From the NCBI RefSeq assembly GCF_019924635.1, contig NZ_CP065037.1, forward strand, positions 1,054,001 to 1,118,000: a DNA stretch of 64,000 bases, read 5' to 3'. The notes beneath the pieces were generated by a model. That model made no database searches. It was not told the origin of the DNA and was given only the letters and a program-made list of their open reading frames with translations. Shown here piece by piece: positions 1-8,486 of the stretch (position 1 is the first letter of the stretch; every line of letters starts with the position of its first letter). This stretch comes from Leifsonia sp. ZF2019. Lineage in GTDB: Bacteria > Actinomycetota > Actinomycetes > Actinomycetales > Microbacteriaceae. The position numbers and the translations under genes were made by a program.

Positions 1-5
1 GGTGC

Positions 6-407
6 GTGGTGCTCTCACGGTCGCGGCGTGAGAGCGGCTCGCCCGGAGAGCCGCGCGGGTCCGAGCGAGAGAGGGGCAGCGTCACCGCCGAGTTCGCTGT
101 CGCCCTCCCCGTGGCCCTCGTGTGCCTCGGGCTCGGCGTCGGCGCCGTGCAGGCCGGTGGACAGCAGCTCCGGTTGGCCGACGCCGCGGCGGTGGACGCG
201 CGGCTGCTCGGCCGGGGTGATCCGCCCGTTGCTTCCGCGGTGTCCGGCCTCGAGGCGGAACGTGTGATCGATCGGCGGAGTGGGATGGTGTGCGTGACCA
301 TGACGGCCCACAGCGCCGTGGTGGGGCTGGGCGCAGCAGGGCTGCGGATCAGCGCACGAGCGTGTGCGGTGGACGAGGCCCGTGCCGAATCCGGAGGCAC
401 GGGGTGA
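6..407 (+). CDS. TadE-like pilus/pseudopilin assembly protein
   Basis: A protein of about 133 residues with one hydrophobic helix (about residues 33-50, AVALPVALVCLGLGVGAV) just after a GSVTAEFA motif. That motif is the hallmark of TadE/TadG-like proteins, which share a pilin-like N-terminal segment and are thought to be minor pilins of the Tad (Flp) system at the membrane. The GTG used here is the first available in the window and the reading frame is open to the left edge, so the true start may lie upstream. The stop overlaps the next gene (TGATG), so the two are translated together. The rest of the Tad cluster is presumably to the left. The corresponding M. tuberculosis genes are Rv3655c/Rv3654c. 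Confidence 0.75.
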   Translation: MVLSRSRRESGSPGEPRGSERERGSVTAEFAVALPVALVCLGLGVGAVQAGGQQLRLADAAAVDARLLGRGDPPVASAVSGLEAERVIDRRSGMVCVTMTAHSAVVGLGAAGLRISARACAVDEARAESGGTG

Positions 408-796
408 TGCCGGTGCGAGGCGCCGCATGGCGGCCGGGCACGTCCCGGTTCAGGGGCCGGCTGGGCGGCGAGTACGGAAGCGCGAGCGTCGTGGTCGTGA
501 CGCTGGTGGGGGCGATGGTCGCGGTCCTCGTCGCAACGCTGGCGGTCGGGGCCGCGCACCTTGCGAAGCGACGGGCGGCGACGGTCGCCGACCTGGCGGC
601 GCTCGCCGCGGCGGACGCGGCGGTCGGGAGGATCGGAGGCGAGCCGTGCGAACTGGCCGACCGGGTGGCGGAGGAGAACGGCGCAGAACTGGAGGAGTGC
701 CTGATGGCAGGTCTGGAGGCGACGGTCACCGTGGGCGTCGACATTCCGGGAGGCTGGCGCGCGGCCGTGAGTGCACGTGCAGGACCGCCGGGATGA
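407..796 (+). CDS. Second TadE-like protein (Rv3654c-like)
   Basis: About 129 residues. A hydrophobic helix near residues 23-47 (SASVVVVTLVGAMVAVLVAT) is followed by AAHLAKRRAATVADLAALAAADA, the pattern of the actinobacterial 'helicase/secretion neighbourhood TadE-like' family that ends Tad clusters. ATG at 407 overlaps the previous stop; GTG at 404 in the same frame is the alternative. The longer frame open from 290 is rejected because it would run through the upstream gene. It is probably a minor pilin-like component of the Tad apparatus. The gene is co-transcribed with the preceding one; what follows is on the opposite strand. Confidence 0.75.
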   Translation: MPVRGAAWRPGTSRFRGRLGGEYGSASVVVVTLVGAMVAVLVATLAVGAAHLAKRRAATVADLAALAAADAAVGRIGGEPCELADRVAEENGAELEECLMAGLEATVTVGVDIPGGWRAAVSARAGPPG

Positions 797-849
797 CCCG
801 GGAGCACCGGGTGACGCGTTCGGCCGGGGAAGGTTCGGCCGGAACGGAG

Positions 850-1101
850 TCAGTCGAACAGCGTCTCCAGGTAGCGGTAGCCCACGGCGCTCGGCCGGTC
901 TGCGTTGGCGTCGGTCCCCGAGTACTCGGTGTCCGCGCCGGCGGCGCGGACGTAGAGGTAGCGCTTGCCGCCTCCGGGGGCGGCGAGCTCGAGCCGGGGA
1001 CGCGGGCCCCCGGAGGGGAGGAACTCGGTGGCGATCGTCTTGCCCTCGAGAGGTCCGTCGGTCAGCTTGGCGGTGTACGTCGTCAGTGATGTCGTTGCCA
1101 T
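850..1101 (-). CDS. Small conserved-looking protein, function unknown
   Basis: An 83-residue protein starting MATTSLTTYTAKLTDGPLEG and ending YRYLETLFD. No transmembrane segment and no motif I recognise; the pattern of strands with TDGPLEGKTI and KRYLYVR suggests a small all-beta domain. A perfect GGAGGT lies immediately against the ATG on the minus strand, unusually close, but no other in-frame start is available. It is a single gene, convergent with the Tad genes and divergent from topA. Real coding is supported by length, start signal and fit to the gap between neighbours. No function can be assigned. Confidence 0.7.
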   Translation of the reverse strand: MATTSLTTYTAKLTDGPLEGKTIATEFLPSGGPRPRLELAAPGGGKRYLYVRAAGADTEYSGTDANADRPSAVGYRYLETLFD

Positions 1102-1347
1102 ACCTCCATTGTCCTCGGCGCTCTGCCGTCCACAAGAGAGCACACGCGCCGTCCCTGCGCCCAGGGCGAACGGACGGCACCGGATTAGGCACACCCGAGG
1201 GCAAGGTGTGTATGGTTTGCCTGTTGGGCCACTCCGGCCCACGCTCGTCCGGCTTTGCGCCGAGGACCGGGCTCCGCGGCACAGACGCGGGAGCGTGCTA
1301 CCGACATCCGGTCGGGGCGACATCGTCGTACATATAAGAGGAGTCAG
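1102..1347 (+). promoter_or_regulatory. topA upstream region with short hairpin
   Basis: This 246-base gap separates the minus-strand small gene from topA. It holds a possible -10 hexamer TATGGT near 1210 and, just after it, a hairpin TGGGCC-ACTCC-GGCCCA around 1226-1242. If transcription starts near 1217, topA has a leader of about 130 nt that would include this hairpin. Whether it responds to supercoiling cannot be told from sequence. The topA ribosome-binding site GAGGAG ends a few bases before the GTG at 1348. Confidence 0.3.
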
Positions 1348-4128
1348 GTGCCTGACACGAAGAAACTCGTCATCGTCGAGTCTCCGAACAAGGTGAAGTC
1401 GATCGCCCAGTACCTGGGCGACGGCTACGAGGTGATGGCCTCCGTCGGCCACATCCGAGACCTGATCGAGCCCAAGAACCTGCCGCCGGAGCTGAAGAAG
1501 GGGTCGCTCGGGAAGTTCTCGGTCGACGTCGAGAAGGACTTCGAGCCGTACTACGTCGTCTCCGATCAGAAGAAGAAGACGGTCGCCGATCTCAAACGCG
1601 CCCTCAAGAACGCGGACGAGCTCCTGCTCGCCACGGATGAGGACCGCGAAGGAGAAGCCATCGCCTGGCACCTCGTCGAGGTGCTGAAGCCGAAGGTCCC
1701 CGTCAAGCGCATGGTCTTCCACGAGATCACGCGCGAGGCCATCGAGAAGGCCCGCGACAACACCCGCGAGATCGACACTGCTCTGGTCGACGCTCAGGAG
1801 ACCCGCCGCATCCTCGACCGCCTGTACGGCTACGAGGTATCGCCGGTCCTGTGGCGCAAAGTCGGACCCGGACTGTCCGCGGGCCGCGTTCAGTCTGCGG
1901 CGACGCGCCTGGTCGTCGACCGTGAGCGGGAGCGGCTCGCGTTCGTACCGGCGTCCTACTGGGGCCTGACCGCTCAGCTCGCGCCCGCGGACGCCACCGC
2001 CTTCCAGGCGCGCCTCGCCCGCGTCGACGGTACGCGCGTCGCGACCGGTCGAGACTTCGACGACCACGGTCGCCTCACCTCGGACGCCCGCACCCTCGAC
2101 GAGGAGGCCGCACAGGCGCTCGCGGACGCGGTTCGCCGGCCGAGCACCGTCGTGACCGTCTCCAAGGTCGACTCCAAGCCGTACTCTCGTCGTCCCGCCG
2201 CGCCGTTCACGACCTCCACGCTGCAGCAGGAGGCCGCCCGGAAGCTCCGCTTCTCGGCCCGGCAGACGATGAGCGTCGCTCAGACGCTCTACGAGAACGG
2301 CTACATCACCTATATGCGCACCGACTCCGCGTCGCTGTCGCAGCAGGCCACGAACGCGGCCCGCACACAGGCGGCGAAGCTCTACGGGCCGGAGACGGTT
2401 CCCGACAAGCCGCGCACGTACGCCTCGAAGAGCAAGAACGCCCAGGAGGCGCACGAGGCCATCCGTCCGTCCGGCGAGGTCTTCCGCACCCCGAGCGAGC
2501 TCGAGAAGGTGCTGCGCGGCAACGAGTTCCGGCTCTACGACCTGATCTGGAAGCGGACCGTCGCCTCCCAGATGGCCGACGCGAAGGGGCAGACCGCCTC
2601 CGTCACGGTCGAGGCGTCCATCACGGAGGGAACCCTCGACGGCACCGTCGCCGAGTTCACCGCGAGCGGCACGGTCATCACCTTCCGCGGGTTCCTCAAC
2701 GCGTACGAGGAGGGCAAGGACGAGGAGCGCAACGCCTCCGACGCCGCGGAGGCCAAGCTGCCGCCGCTGGAGCCGAAGCAGTCCCTGACCGTCGTCGAGG
2801 TCGAGGCCGACGGCCACGAGACCACACCGCCGCCGCGCTACACGGAGGCGAGCCTGGTGAAGGCGCTCGAGGAGCTCGGCATCGGCCGGCCCTCCACCTT
2901 CGCGAGCATCATCTCCACGATCATCGACCGCGGTTACGTGACGCAGCGCGGCCAGGCGCTCGTCCCCAGCTGGGTCGCGTTCTCGGTCGTCCGACTCCTC
3001 GAGGACTACTTCGGCGACCTGGTGCAGTACGACTTCACCGCCGAGATGGAGGACGACCTCGACCGGATCGCGGACGGCGAAGCCGAGCGGATCGACTGGC
3101 TCAACAGCTTCTACTTCGGCAGCGACAAGCACAAGGGCCTGCGCCGGGTGATCGACAATCTCGGCGAGATCGACGCGCGCAGCATCAACTCGATCGCGAT
3201 CGATGAGGGCGTCACCCTGCGCATCGGCAAGTACGGCCCGTACCTCGAGGTCGCCGAGCCCGGCGCCGCGGAGGACGCCACCCCGCGGCGCGTCAACCTC
3301 CCCCCGGAGCTGGCCCCCGATGAGCTCACGCCCGCGAAGGCCCGCGAACTGATCGACGCCCCGGTGCAGACCGACCGCGTGCTGGGCTCGAACCCCGAGA
3401 CCGGCAAGGTCGTCCTCGCCAAGGACGGCCGCTTCGGCCCGTACGTGACCGAGGCCGACCCGGAGCCCGAGCCGCAGGCCGACCCGCAGACGGGTGAGGT
3501 CGTCGAGGCCAAGAAGCCGGCGAAGAAGGCCACCGCGCCGAAACAGCGGACCGCGTCGCTCTTCAAGTCGATGGACATCGCGTCCCTCGACCTCGAGACG
3601 GCGCTCAAGCTCCTCGACCTCCCGCGGGTCGTCGGCATCGACCCGGAGAGCGGCGACGAGATCCAGGCGGCCAACGGCCGGTACGGCCCCTACCTGAAGA
3701 AGGGGACGGACACCCGCTCGCTGACCTCCGAGGACGACATCTTCACGGTCGATCTCGCGGGCGCGCTGGAGCTGTTCGCGCAGCCGAAGTACGGCAACCG
3801 CCGCGCGTCGAGCGCGCTCAAGGAGTTCGACGCGGATCCGGTCAGCGGCAAGCCGATCAAGGTCAAGGACGGTCGCTTCGGACCGTACGTGACCGACGGC
3901 GAGACCAACGCGACGATCCCGCGCGGGGAGACGGTCGACGAGGTCGACTTCGAGCGTGCTGTGCAGCTGCTCGCGGACAAGCGCGCCAAGGGGCCGGCCA
4001 AGAAGCCCGCGGCGAAGAAGGCGACGACGCGGAAGGCGCCCGCGAAGACGACCGCCGCGAAGACCACGGCCGCCAAGAAGTCCACGGCGGCGAAGAAGGC
4101 CCCCGCGGCGAAGCCGGCGGCCGAGTGA
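1348..4128 (+). CDS. topA: DNA topoisomerase I
   Basis: A type IA topoisomerase of 926 residues that relaxes negatively supercoiled DNA through a covalent 5'-phosphotyrosine. The Toprim domain is at the start (LVIVESPNK; DEDREGE) and the catalytic tyrosine is Y322 in YITYMRTD. The C-terminus carries repeated topoisomerase modules (DGRFGPYV, NGRYGPYLKKG) in place of zinc fingers, then a Lys/Ala-rich tail of about 60 residues (KKATTRKAPAKT and repeats). Absence of Zn-finger cysteines and a basic tail are normal for actinobacterial TopA. GTG start at 1348 follows GAGGAG; a longer frame from 1255 lacks a binding site. The 3' end overlaps tmk by four bases (GTGA), so topA, tmk and holB form a translationally coupled replication operon. 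Confidence 0.97.
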   Translation: MPDTKKLVIVESPNKVKSIAQYLGDGYEVMASVGHIRDLIEPKNLPPELKKGSLGKFSVDVEKDFEPYYVVSDQKKKTVADLKRALKNADELLLATDEDREGEAIAWHLVEVLKPKVPVKRMVFHEITREAIEKARDNTREIDTALVDAQETRRILDRLYGYEVSPVLWRKVGPGLSAGRVQSAATRLVVDRERERLAFVPASYWGLTAQLAPADATAFQARLARVDGTRVATGRDFDDHGRLTSDARTLDEEAAQALADAVRRPSTVVTVSKVDSKPYSRRPAAPFTTSTLQQEAARKLRFSARQTMSVAQTLYENGYITYMRTDSASLSQQATNAARTQAAKLYGPETVPDKPRTYASKSKNAQEAHEAIRPSGEVFRTPSELEKVLRGNEFRLYDLIWKRTVASQMADAKGQTASVTVEASITEGTLDGTVAEFTASGTVITFRGFLNAYEEGKDEERNASDAAEAKLPPLEPKQSLTVVEVEADGHETTPPPRYTEASLVKALEELGIGRPSTFASIISTIIDRGYVTQRGQALVPSWVAFSVVRLLEDYFGDLVQYDFTAEMEDDLDRIADGEAERIDWLNSFYFGSDKHKGLRRVIDNLGEIDARSINSIAIDEGVTLRIGKYGPYLEVAEPGAAEDATPRRVNLPPELAPDELTPAKARELIDAPVQTDRVLGSNPETGKVVLAKDGRFGPYVTEADPEPEPQADPQTGEVVEAKKPAKKATAPKQRTASLFKSMDIASLDLETALKLLDLPRVVGIDPESGDEIQAANGRYGPYLKKGTDTRSLTSEDDIFTVDLAGALELFAQPKYGNRRASSALKEFDADPVSGKPIKVKDGRFGPYVTDGETNATIPRGETVDEVDFERAVQLLADKRAKGPAKKPAAKKATTRKAPAKTTAAKTTAAKKSTAAKKAPAAKPAAE

Positions 4129-4742
4129 GCGGGTTCTTCATCACGTTCGAAGGGGGCGACGGGGTCGGCAAGTCGACGCAGGCCGCGCTCCTGACGGAGT
4201 GGCTCACCTCCCGCGGACGCACCGTCGTTCGTACCCGCGAGCCCGGCGGCACGGCTGCGGGCGTCGAGATCCGCGAGATCGTGCTCCACCATCGCGGGGA
4301 CATCGCGCCGCGGGCGGAAGCACTGCTCTACGCAGCCGACCGCGCTCACCACGTCGCGACCCTCGTGCGCCCCGCCCTCGACCGCGGCGATGTCGTCGTG
4401 CAGGACCGCTACATCGACTCGTCGGTGGCGTATCAGGGAGCCGGACGCGTCCTCGGCGGCGACGAGGTGCGCGCCCTCTCGCTGTGGGCAGCGGAAGGTC
4501 TGCTCCCGGATCTCACGATCCTCCTCGACCTCGACGAGACGACGGCCCGTGCGCGCCTCGACATCTCCCGTACACGCTACGACCGCCTGGAGGCCGAACG
4601 AGCCGAGTTCCATGCCCGCGTTCGGGCCGCCTTCCTCGAGCTCGCCGCCGCGGAACCGGAGCGATTCCTGGTGGTGGACGCCTCCTTGCCCATCGACGAG
4701 ATCGCCGCCGAGATCCGCCGCCGCCTCGATGGCCGCGTCTGA
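4125..4742 (+). CDS. tmk: Thymidylate kinase (dTMP kinase)
   Basis: A 205-residue kinase that phosphorylates dTMP to dTDP with ATP, essential for dTTP supply. The P-loop FEGGDGVGKST is at residues 8-18, the DRY motif (VVQDRYIDSSVAYQG) binds dTMP, and ILLDLDETTARAR precedes the lid. Length is typical for the family. The GTG start overlaps the topA stop (GTGA), which decides the start and implies coupled translation. holB begins 38 bases after the stop, matching the tmk-holB order of many bacteria. Confidence 0.97.
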   Translation: MSGFFITFEGGDGVGKSTQAALLTEWLTSRGRTVVRTREPGGTAAGVEIREIVLHHRGDIAPRAEALLYAADRAHHVATLVRPALDRGDVVVQDRYIDSSVAYQGAGRVLGGDEVRALSLWAAEGLLPDLTILLDLDETTARARLDISRTRYDRLEAERAEFHARVRAAFLELAAAEPERFLVVDASLPIDEIAAEIRRRLDGRV

Positions 4743-4780
4743 CCGCGCCGGTGTCCTCCGTGCCCGCTAGCCTGGAACGC

Positions 4781-5947
4781 ATGGCAGTGTGGGACGACCT
4801 GACGGGGCAGGACGACGCCATCGCCGTCGTGCGGGCCGCCGCCTCGGGATCCGACGCCCGCGGCATGACCCACTCGTGGCTGATCACGGGCCCTCCGGGG
4901 TCCGGCCGTTCCAACCTCGCCTACGCCTTCGCCACGGCGCTGCTCAGCCCGGGAACGCCCGAGGGTGACCTGGCGACGCAGCGACAGGTCGAGGCGCGGA
5001 CCCACCCCGACCTCGCCGTGCTGAGCACCGAGCGCGTCATCATCTCCATCGACGAGGTGCGCACGCTCGTGTCCAGCTCGCAGTTCTCGCCCTCCGTCGG
5101 CCGATACCGGGTGATGGTGATCGAGGATGCGGACCGCATGAGCGAGCGCACCTCCAACGTGCTGCTGAAAGCTCTCGAGGAGCCGCCGGAGCGGACGGTC
5201 TGGATCCTGTGCGCCCCGAGCGACGCCGACCTCCTGCCGACGATCCGCTCCCGCGTCCGCACCGTGCGCCTGAAGGTGCCGAGCGTGGCCGATGTCGCCG
5301 CCCTGATCGAGCGCCGGGACGGCGTGGACGCCGTCACTGCCGAGCGCGCCGCACGGCACGCGCAGAGCCACATCGGGATGGCGCACCGCCTCGCGACCAA
5401 CGAGGAGGCGCGCAGACGGCGTTCGGAGACCCTGACGCTCGCGCTCGGCATCCGATCCGTTTCGGACGCCGTCCTCGCCGCGGCGACGCTGCTCGAGATC
5501 GCGGGCGCCGACGCGAAGGCCATCACGGAGGAGCGGGACGCGGAGGAGCGCGAACACGCGCTCCGTTCCCTGGGCGTCGAACCGGGCGGCACCGTCCCGC
5601 CCGCCCTGCGCGGACAGCTGCGTCAACTGGAGGACGACCAGAAGCGGCGCGCGACCCGGAGCCTGCGCGACGGTATCGACCGGATCCTGGTCGACCTGCA
5701 GTCCCTCTACCGTGACGTGATGATGCTGCAGCTGCGCAGCGTCAGCGCGCTCGTGAACCTCGAGCTGCGGGAGCGACTGGAAGCTCTCAGCGCTCATTCG
5801 ACTCCCGCCGATACGCTCGCCGCGATGGACGCGGTCGCGACCGCTCGCGAGCGGATCGACGGCAACGTCGCGCCGGCGTTGGCCCTCGAGGCCATGCTCA
5901 CCACCATCCTTCGCGGCACCGCCGCGCGAAAGGGGACCGACCTGTGA
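4781..5947 (+). CDS. holB: DNA polymerase III delta' subunit
   Basis: A 388-residue clamp-loader subunit. It begins MAVWDDLTGQ and has the AAA+ fold: GPPGSGRSN at the P-loop position (Arg replaces the usual Lys, as expected for the non-hydrolysing delta'), then VMVIEDADRMSERTSNVLLKALEEPP, the Walker B-like and sensor 1 region. Together with gamma/tau and delta it would load the beta clamp at replication forks. No good ribosome-binding site precedes the ATG at 4781. Start choice rests on homology and on proximity to tmk. Its stop overlaps the following hydrolase gene (GTGA). Confidence 0.95.
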   Translation: MAVWDDLTGQDDAIAVVRAAASGSDARGMTHSWLITGPPGSGRSNLAYAFATALLSPGTPEGDLATQRQVEARTHPDLAVLSTERVIISIDEVRTLVSSSQFSPSVGRYRVMVIEDADRMSERTSNVLLKALEEPPERTVWILCAPSDADLLPTIRSRVRTVRLKVPSVADVAALIERRDGVDAVTAERAARHAQSHIGMAHRLATNEEARRRRSETLTLALGIRSVSDAVLAAATLLEIAGADAKAITEERDAEEREHALRSLGVEPGGTVPPALRGQLRQLEDDQKRRATRSLRDGIDRILVDLQSLYRDVMMLQLRSVSALVNLELRERLEALSAHSTPADTLAAMDAVATARERIDGNVAPALALEAMLTTILRGTAARKGTDL

Positions 5948-7503
5948 TCACCCGCTCGGGCCGCCCAGGCCCCCGTCGGCGCGTTCTGCGCACGGCCTCC
6001 GTCGCGATCGCGGCGATCGCCGCGCTCACCCTGACCGGCTGCGTCACATGGTTCATCCCGCCCAAGACCGCCGCGACCTCCTCCCCGGTCAGGGAGGAGG
6101 TCGCCGCGAACCTCAAGCCCTTCTACGAGCAGGTGCTGAAGTGGAGCAGCTGCTCCGGCGGGATGCTGTGCACGACCGCGAAGGCTCCGCTCAGGTGGGA
6201 CGACCCGTCCGCGGGCGAGATCGAGCTCGCACTCATCCGCCAGAAGGCGAAGGGCACCAAACAGGGGTCTCTCCTGGTCAATCCCGGCGGGCCGGGCGCG
6301 TCGGGCTACGACTTCGTCAAGGACAGCGTCGGCTACGCGACCGACAGCACACTGCAGGACCACTTCGACGTCGTCGGCTTCGACCCGCGCGGAGTCGGCC
6401 GGTCGACCGCGGTGAAGTGCTACGACGCCAAGCAGATGGACGGCTACCTCTACGACATCACCCCCGGTGTCCGCGGCTCCGACGAGTGGATCGCCGCGAA
6501 CACCACCGCATCGGTCGACTTCGGCGCGGCCTGCGCCAAGAACACCGGAGCGCTGCTCGACGAGGTCGACACGATGAGCGCCGCGCGCGACCTCGACCTG
6601 CTGCGCGCCGTGCTCGGCGACACGAAGCTCAACTACCTCGGCTACTCCTACGGCACCTACCTCGGAGCGGTGTACGCCGACCTCTACCCCGGCAAGACCG
6701 GCCGGCTCGTCCTCGACGGTGCGCTCGACCCCGCCGCCAGCAACTTCGACGTGACCAAGGTCCAGGCGCAGGGCTTCGAGAGCGCACTGCGCGCCTACCT
6801 CACCGACTGCCTCGGTCAGAAGGACTGCCCGTTCGACGGGACGGTCGACGACGGCATGAAGACCATCTCCGCTCTGCTGGCCTCGGTCGAGAAGAGCCCC
6901 ATCCGCAACTCCGACGGCCGTGAACTCGGCGCGAACACCCTCGTGACCGCGATCATCTATCCGCTCTACGACGCGAACGGATGGTCGTACCTGAGCCAGA
7001 TGTTCGAGTCGGTCATGCGCGGCAGCGCCTCTGTCGCCTTCACCCTGGCCGACGCGTACAACAGCCGAGACAGTGACGGCACGTATTCGGACAACTCGAC
7101 CGAGGCGTTCATGGCGATCAACTGCCTCGACTACGCGTACGATGCCGATCCCGCGACCATGCGCGCGCAGGCCGCCGAGCTGACGCAGGACGCCCCGGTC
7201 ATCGGGCCGTACATGGCGTACGGTGACATCGGCTGCGCCTCCTGGCCGTACAAGTCCACGGTCAAGCGGGGGCCGATCGCGGCGGCGGGCTCCGCCCCCA
7301 TCCTGGTCGTCGGCACCACCAACGACCCCGCGACCCCGTACGTGTGGGCGAAGAACCTCGCCCACGAGCTGGAGAACGGCCACCTGCTCACCTACAAGGG
7401 CGAGGGACACACCGCCTACAACAAGTCGAACTCGTGCGTGAACGACACCGTCGACGCGTTCCTGGTGAAGGGGACGCTGCCGACCGAGGGCAAGACCTGC
7501 TGA
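5944..7503 (+). CDS. Secreted tripeptidyl aminopeptidase-like alpha/beta hydrolase lipoprotein
   Basis: A 519-residue exported hydrolase. The N-terminus has Arg residues, a hydrophobic core and a lipobox ending LTGC (Cys about residue 36), so it is probably lipid-anchored outside the membrane. The alpha/beta hydrolase signature is clear: oxyanion region LLVNPGGPGASG, FDPRGVG, nucleophile elbow GYSYGTYLG, and a C-terminal TAP-like domain with ILVVGTTNDPATPY (Asp) and GEGHTAY (His). Related SlpD/Tap enzymes release tripeptides or dipeptides from exported proteins. GTG overlaps the holB stop, so it is the last gene of the topA operon by position, although its role is unrelated. Confidence 0.85.
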   Translation: MITRSGRPGPRRRVLRTASVAIAAIAALTLTGCVTWFIPPKTAATSSPVREEVAANLKPFYEQVLKWSSCSGGMLCTTAKAPLRWDDPSAGEIELALIRQKAKGTKQGSLLVNPGGPGASGYDFVKDSVGYATDSTLQDHFDVVGFDPRGVGRSTAVKCYDAKQMDGYLYDITPGVRGSDEWIAANTTASVDFGAACAKNTGALLDEVDTMSAARDLDLLRAVLGDTKLNYLGYSYGTYLGAVYADLYPGKTGRLVLDGALDPAASNFDVTKVQAQGFESALRAYLTDCLGQKDCPFDGTVDDGMKTISALLASVEKSPIRNSDGRELGANTLVTAIIYPLYDANGWSYLSQMFESVMRGSASVAFTLADAYNSRDSDGTYSDNSTEAFMAINCLDYAYDADPATMRAQAAELTQDAPVIGPYMAYGDIGCASWPYKSTVKRGPIAAAGSAPILVVGTTNDPATPYVWAKNLAHELENGHLLTYKGEGHTAYNKSNSCVNDTVDAFLVKGTLPTEGKTC

Positions 7504-7540
7504 GCGGGCCGGTGGCGTCACAGTTCGCTCGGTCGAGTGG

Positions 7541-7552
7541 TGCAATTTTGCA
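7541..7552. promoter_or_regulatory. Inverted repeat, candidate TetR operator
   Basis: TGCAA-TT-TTGCA, a perfect 5+2+5 palindrome 20 bases before the tetR-family start codon, in a short AT-rich patch of an otherwise GC-rich region. Its position suggests autoregulation by the TetR protein encoded downstream. No binding data are available. Confidence 0.4.
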
Positions 7553-7572
7553 GCGGATGAAATAATCCAGGA

Positions 7573-8268
7573 GTGACTGTGGCCCCCGACTCCGCACTGG
7601 ATCCCGAGCTCGGCCTGCGCGAGCGCAAGCGCATCGCCACCCGCCGCGCGATCCAGCTCGCCGCGCTCACCCTCACGAGCGAGCGTGGCTACGACGGTGT
7701 CACGGTGGACGAGATCAGCCATGCGGCGAACGTCTCGCCGCGGACCTTCTTCAATTACTTCCCCTCGAAGGAGGCGGCGATCATCGGGGAGCTCCCCGAG
7801 CTTCCGGGGGAGGATGACGTCGAGCGCTTCGTCGCAGCCGGCCCGGAGGAGCCCATCCTGCACGGAATGACCCTGTTGCTGATCGCGGCCATTGACGGCG
7901 GCGACCTCGGCGAGGCCGCGCAGAGCGCCCCGGGGGAGGCGGCGGCGACCCTGCAGGAGATGCACACCCTCCGGCGGGCACTCCTGAAAGACAATCCGGA
8001 GCTCTTCGCGCAGCGCATGGCCAGCATGCACACGTTCGAGGAAGCGTTGAGCGCCGTCGTCCAACGCCGTCTCGCGCACGACGACCCGGCTCTCGCGGAG
8101 GACGAGGAGGCCTTGCACCAGCGTGCCCGCCTCGTCACCTACGTGGCTTTCGCGGGGATGCGTCACGCCTGGTCGTGCTGGGCGGATCACGGCGGCGTCG
8201 AACCCCTCGCCGACCGCCTGCGCGCCTCCTTCGACCAGTTGCAGGCGCTCGGCAGCCAGGTGCACTGA
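7573..8268 (+). CDS. TetR family transcriptional regulator
   Basis: A 231-residue regulator with the TetR helix-turn-helix at about residues 20-65: RIATRRAIQLAALTLTSERGYDGVTV followed by ISHAANVSPRTFFNYFPSKEAAI. The C-terminal ligand domain is divergent, as usual, with two tryptophans near WSCWADH. The GTG start is preceded by AGGAG at good spacing. It has no obvious co-transcribed partner: a tRNA gene follows on the same strand. Autoregulation is suggested by the TGCAATTTTGCA palindrome upstream. The effector and other targets are unknown. Confidence 0.9.
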   Translation: MTVAPDSALDPELGLRERKRIATRRAIQLAALTLTSERGYDGVTVDEISHAANVSPRTFFNYFPSKEAAIIGELPELPGEDDVERFVAAGPEEPILHGMTLLLIAAIDGGDLGEAAQSAPGEAAATLQEMHTLRRALLKDNPELFAQRMASMHTFEEALSAVVQRRLAHDDPALAEDEEALHQRARLVTYVAFAGMRHAWSCWADHGGVEPLADRLRASFDQLQALGSQVH

Positions 8269-8359
8269 CCCGGCTCGCCTCCCGCGCCCGCATGGTCGTG
8301 AGCACCCCGCCCGATCGGGTAAGCTATCTGACTGTGCGCCGAGCGAGAGCCCGGCCCAC

Positions 8360-8432
8360 GCCGCCCTAGCTCAGTCGGCAGAGCATCTCACTCGTAATGA
8401 GAAGGTCAAGGGTTCGATTCCCTTGGGCGGCT
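8360..8432 (+). tRNA. tRNA-Thr (anticodon CGU)
   Basis: A complete cloverleaf of 73 nt. The acceptor stem GCCGCCC pairs with GGGCGGC; the D-arm is GCUC-A...-GAGC; the anticodon stem UCUCA/UGAGA encloses CUCGUAA, so the anticodon is CGU reading ACG; the T-arm is AAGGG-UUCGAUU-CCCUU. CCA is not encoded (UCCG follows). An IS481-family element begins three bases after the discriminator base. Confidence 0.95.
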
Positions 8433-8435
8433 CCG
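8421..8435. repeat. Target-site duplication, left copy (tRNA-Thr 3' end)
   Basis: CCTTGGGCGGCTCCG, formed by the 3' side of the T-stem and acceptor stem of tRNA-Thr plus three bases. The identical 15 bases recur at 9738-9752 on the far side of the insertion sequence. Fifteen bases is long for a transposon duplication but, as I recall, within the range reported for the IS481 family. Confidence 0.85.
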
Positions 8436-8440
8436 TGTCT

Positions 8441-8486
8441 TGAGTCGCGACATAGGTCTCACCTGAGTCGCGTCTTAGGTCTCACG
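8441..8486. repeat. Two tandem 23-bp subterminal repeats in the IS left end
   Basis: Copy one (8441-8463) and copy two (8464-8486) share TGAGTCGCG and TAGGTCTCAC and differ at three of 23 positions. The second copy overlaps the last codons of the transposase gene. Such doubled ends could be additional transposase-binding sites; the right end has only one copy. Confidence 0.7.

Noticed and set aside
850..3132. Extension of the small minus-strand gene to 760 codons through topA
   Set aside because: Only the last 83 codons look like protein and have a ribosome-binding site; the rest is antisense to topA.
3990..4125. Lys/Ala repeats at the end of topA as a frameshift or repeat artefact
   Set aside because: A basic tail of this kind is normal in actinobacterial topoisomerase I and the frame ends at a stop overlapping tmk.
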